Source: Cerioporus squamosus (Eukaryota > Basidiomycota > Agaricomycetes > Polyporales > Polyporaceae). Taken from it: a stretch of DNA of 10,557 nucleotides. Positions 8,681 through 10,557 of this stretch are shown here, in pieces. The translations under genes were made by a program, and so were the position numbers. The stretch is from the NCBI GenBank assembly GCA_022592435.1, contig JABYQS010000960.1, forward strand, positions 1 through 10,557. The letters are read 5' to 3'. The notes under the pieces are model-generated. The model had not been told where the DNA came from, ran no database searches, and saw only the letters and a program-made list of their open reading frames with translations. Position 1 is the first letter of the stretch, and every line of letters starts with the position of its first letter.

Positions 8681-8942
8681 GTCGAGGACTTCCGTGACCG
8701 CGACGCGTGCGGGCGACGCGCCTTGCCCTCAGCTCACTGATGTGCACTCCCAAACGGACCTGTATGCAGTCCGTTGACCGGGTGTGTCATATGCAGCATA
8801 TCCGCTTGTACCGTGAAGCTATGGCCGTACGCAACTGGCCCGAACTCGAACCTCCGCAAGATGCGCCAGAGGGGCAAGTCCCGCTATTCGGCTCCCCCGC
8901 AGAGACTGGTCGAGGCTGGCGGAGCTCAGCCTCCCTTTCTTC

Positions 8943-8949
8943 TATATAA
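8943..8949 (+). promoter_or_regulatory. TATA box of the plus-strand gene
   Basis: TATATAA lies 121 bases before the ATG at 9070 and is followed by a C/T-rich leader (CTCTCCTTCCTACCGCCCCC at 8982-9001). The spacing and layout match the TATA/pyrimidine arrangement of the DUF6533 gene. Confidence 0.7.
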
Positions 8950-9069
8950 CCACCCCTCTACTCCCCGGACAGAGACTACAACTCTCCTTCCTACCGCCCC
9001 CACAGCCCCCACACGACTTGTGCATATATACCCGTCCACTCGTTTTACTACGCCCCGACTAATCAAATC

Positions 9070-10557
9070 ATGCAGCCTCAGGACCCTCCGTTCCGGCGTC
9101 CGCGCAACTGGAACGTGCTCCACGCTCTCGAGTCCGTTAGCCCGCCGAGTCCATCTACCTCCGACAGCCTCGGTAGCCTCGACGCGCTCGCATCCCTAGC
9201 AAGCTCTGGCGAGATACCAATCTTCCTCCATTCAGGCTCCGAACAAGATCGGCGCAGCTCTGCAGCCTCCGTCTCCACTGATGGCCTTCCCGCCCGGGCT
9301 TAGGTAGCTTTCTGCGCCCCAGCTCAAGCATGGCGACCTTCCACTCGACAAACACGTTTGGTCAGCCCCGTGCCAAGTCTCAAGTCAAGAACCTGAATGT
9401 GGAGGTCGCGACTCCGGACGATGCTAGCGACCGCACTGCTCGCCGACCATCTTCCTTGCTCGTTCCATCTCCGAGCTCGAGTCACTGAGCGTACGTCTCA
9501 GTCGCAGCGGAGGCTACTGGAGCAACCGCTTCTCCAGCGTGTCCGACATCTCGCCCCTTGCAGTCTCCGCGTACTTGGATTCGTGTGCCTCTAGCGATCG
9601 TCTTGCATCTCCCGCCGATCCTGCGGATTCCTGGTGTGCACGTTCTTCTCCCAGCGTACCTCACTCTATCTGCACGTCCGATTCCGTCGTAATTTCTCCC
9701 GCGGATCATGGCCCTCAATCTCCGTACCCTGCGCAAGTTGTCTTCGACACCTTCAAGTTCCCTCCTCCACATACCCCAAGGATGAGACGACCCAGCTAAG
9801 TGGCTCGCAAATACCCTCTCGGTCATGGTCTAGCATGTCGTCTGCGCTCTTCGCTCGGCGGAGCCCCTCTCCATCCCCATCCATCATATCGGAAGACTTC
9901 AACATACCCCCGACCATCCGCTTCCGGTCGCCTCTACTGCGAAACACTCATCCTCCTCCTAGCTCAGAAAGTCTGAATGCCGACGGACCACGCGGTGCGC
10001 GCCCCCTTCGCCGCGGGGGCAAGTCATGCGAGCCTACTCCCGTCGTCTCCCCGATGCCAGACGTCAATCAGTATGAGTGTCCTTCGTTGGCTTACACGCC
10101 GCCCAACCTTGAGCCCCCGACAACGTCTCGTTCTGATTCTGAGTCTGGCTCAGGTTCTCACTCTCGCTCACACAAAGCCACTGAACATGTCCCGAACTTG
10201 CCCGGCGTTCTTGATTGGCTCCGAGGCACCTGCATCGAACTTTGGATCGACCAGGAAGGATTCCGCGCGATCCGTCCCAAGTTCCGTCTCGTCGGATATA
10301 CCCCTGCCTCGCCTGCGCCCTCCTCCTTCGCACCCGGAAACGAGCTTGTTGACGTCTTGACGCAAGGTATGGCCCACTTCCGTCCGGTGCGGCGTGAAAT
10401 GTCCGCATATCACCACGGCACGCTCGACTCGACTCCTGTCCGCGGCGACTCACCCTTGCGCAGAGCGAGGACAAGGATTACATTCTCGCGCCAAGCCACC
10501 TCCACGATCAAGGCTAACGGCGTGTACGTCGTGACGGGCACGGAGTCGTACGAAGAC
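9070..10557 (+). CDS. Ser/Pro-rich protein of unknown function, frame-broken, 3' partial
   Basis: The gene begins at ATG 9070 behind a good TATA box and continues past the window end. Four segments appear to be parts of one protein. Segment 1 (9070-9300) starts MQPQDPPFRRPRNWNVLHAL and hits TAG at 9301. Segment 2 (about 9308-9483) contains MATFHSTNTFGQPRAK and hits TGA at 9486. Segment 3 (9485-9796) contains LSVRLSRSGGYWSNRFSS and hits TAA at 9797. Segment 4 (9799-10557, 253 codons) is open to the end. Each change equals loss of one base (or gain of two), and the fourth segment returns to the first frame. Adjacent segments abut too closely for an intron. The first 370 residues or so are Ser/Pro-rich and probably disordered; a more ordered part starts near 10206 with VLDWLRGTCIELWIDQEGFR. 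I think related proteins occur in other Agaricomycetes, from memory only, and know no function. If the breaks are real, a shorter product could start at the in-frame ATG 9835. Confidence 0.7.

Larger units (their letters stand above)
8515..9069. promoter_or_regulatory. Divergent promoter region between ALG9 and the plus-strand gene
   Basis: ALG9 starts leftwards at 8514 and the next gene starts rightwards at 9070, so these 555 bases must carry both promoters unless an undetected gene lies between. The right side has a TATA box and pyrimidine-rich leader; the ALG9 side shows no TATA box. A palindromic CCACGTGG at 8674-8681 contains a CACGTG E-box, the kind of site bound by bHLH factors; its use here is inferred. 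Open frames within the region are short and overlapping. Confidence 0.6.

Overview
The window looks like nuclear DNA of a mushroom-forming basidiomycete (Agaricomycetes, most like a polypore). The coding regions are split by many short introns of about 41-89 nt with GTRNGT-type donors, CTRAY-like branch sites and YAG acceptors. One gene encodes a DUF6533-type membrane protein, a family typical of Agaricomycetes. The genome assignment is inference; the intron structure and protein motifs are read directly.

Layout. 1-430: a short inverted-repeat structure that looks like a small non-autonomous transposon. 430-1590: no supported gene. 1591-1658 and 3086-3162: two related direct repeats, each bounded by GGCAGTG/CACTGCC, flanking a broken minus-strand gene (3048-1758) of a fungal protein family I recognise only loosely. 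3519-5280 (minus): a DUF6533-type seven-helix membrane protein, reconstructed as 13 exons including an 8-nt micro-exon. 5281-6020: GC-rich spacer with the DUF6533 promoter (TATA plus pyrimidine tract). 6021-8514 (minus): ALG9, complete, 8 exons, 694 residues. 8515-9069: divergent promoter region. 9070-10557 (plus, runs off the window): a Ser/Pro-rich protein of unknown function whose first 730 bases contain three reading-frame breaks and whose remaining 759 bases are open.

The genes do not form a pathway. ALG9 is a housekeeping enzyme of ER N-glycan precursor assembly; the DUF6533 gene and the repeat-flanked broken gene belong to lineage-specific families. ALG9 reads through 2085 coding bases without an error, and the DUF6533 model is also in frame. 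The frame breaks in the two other genes are therefore either real decay or local assembly errors. I found no CRISPR array, rRNA, convincing tRNA or clear new multi-gene system. The most unusual elements are the two inverted-repeat-bounded sequences on the left side and the micro-exon structure.
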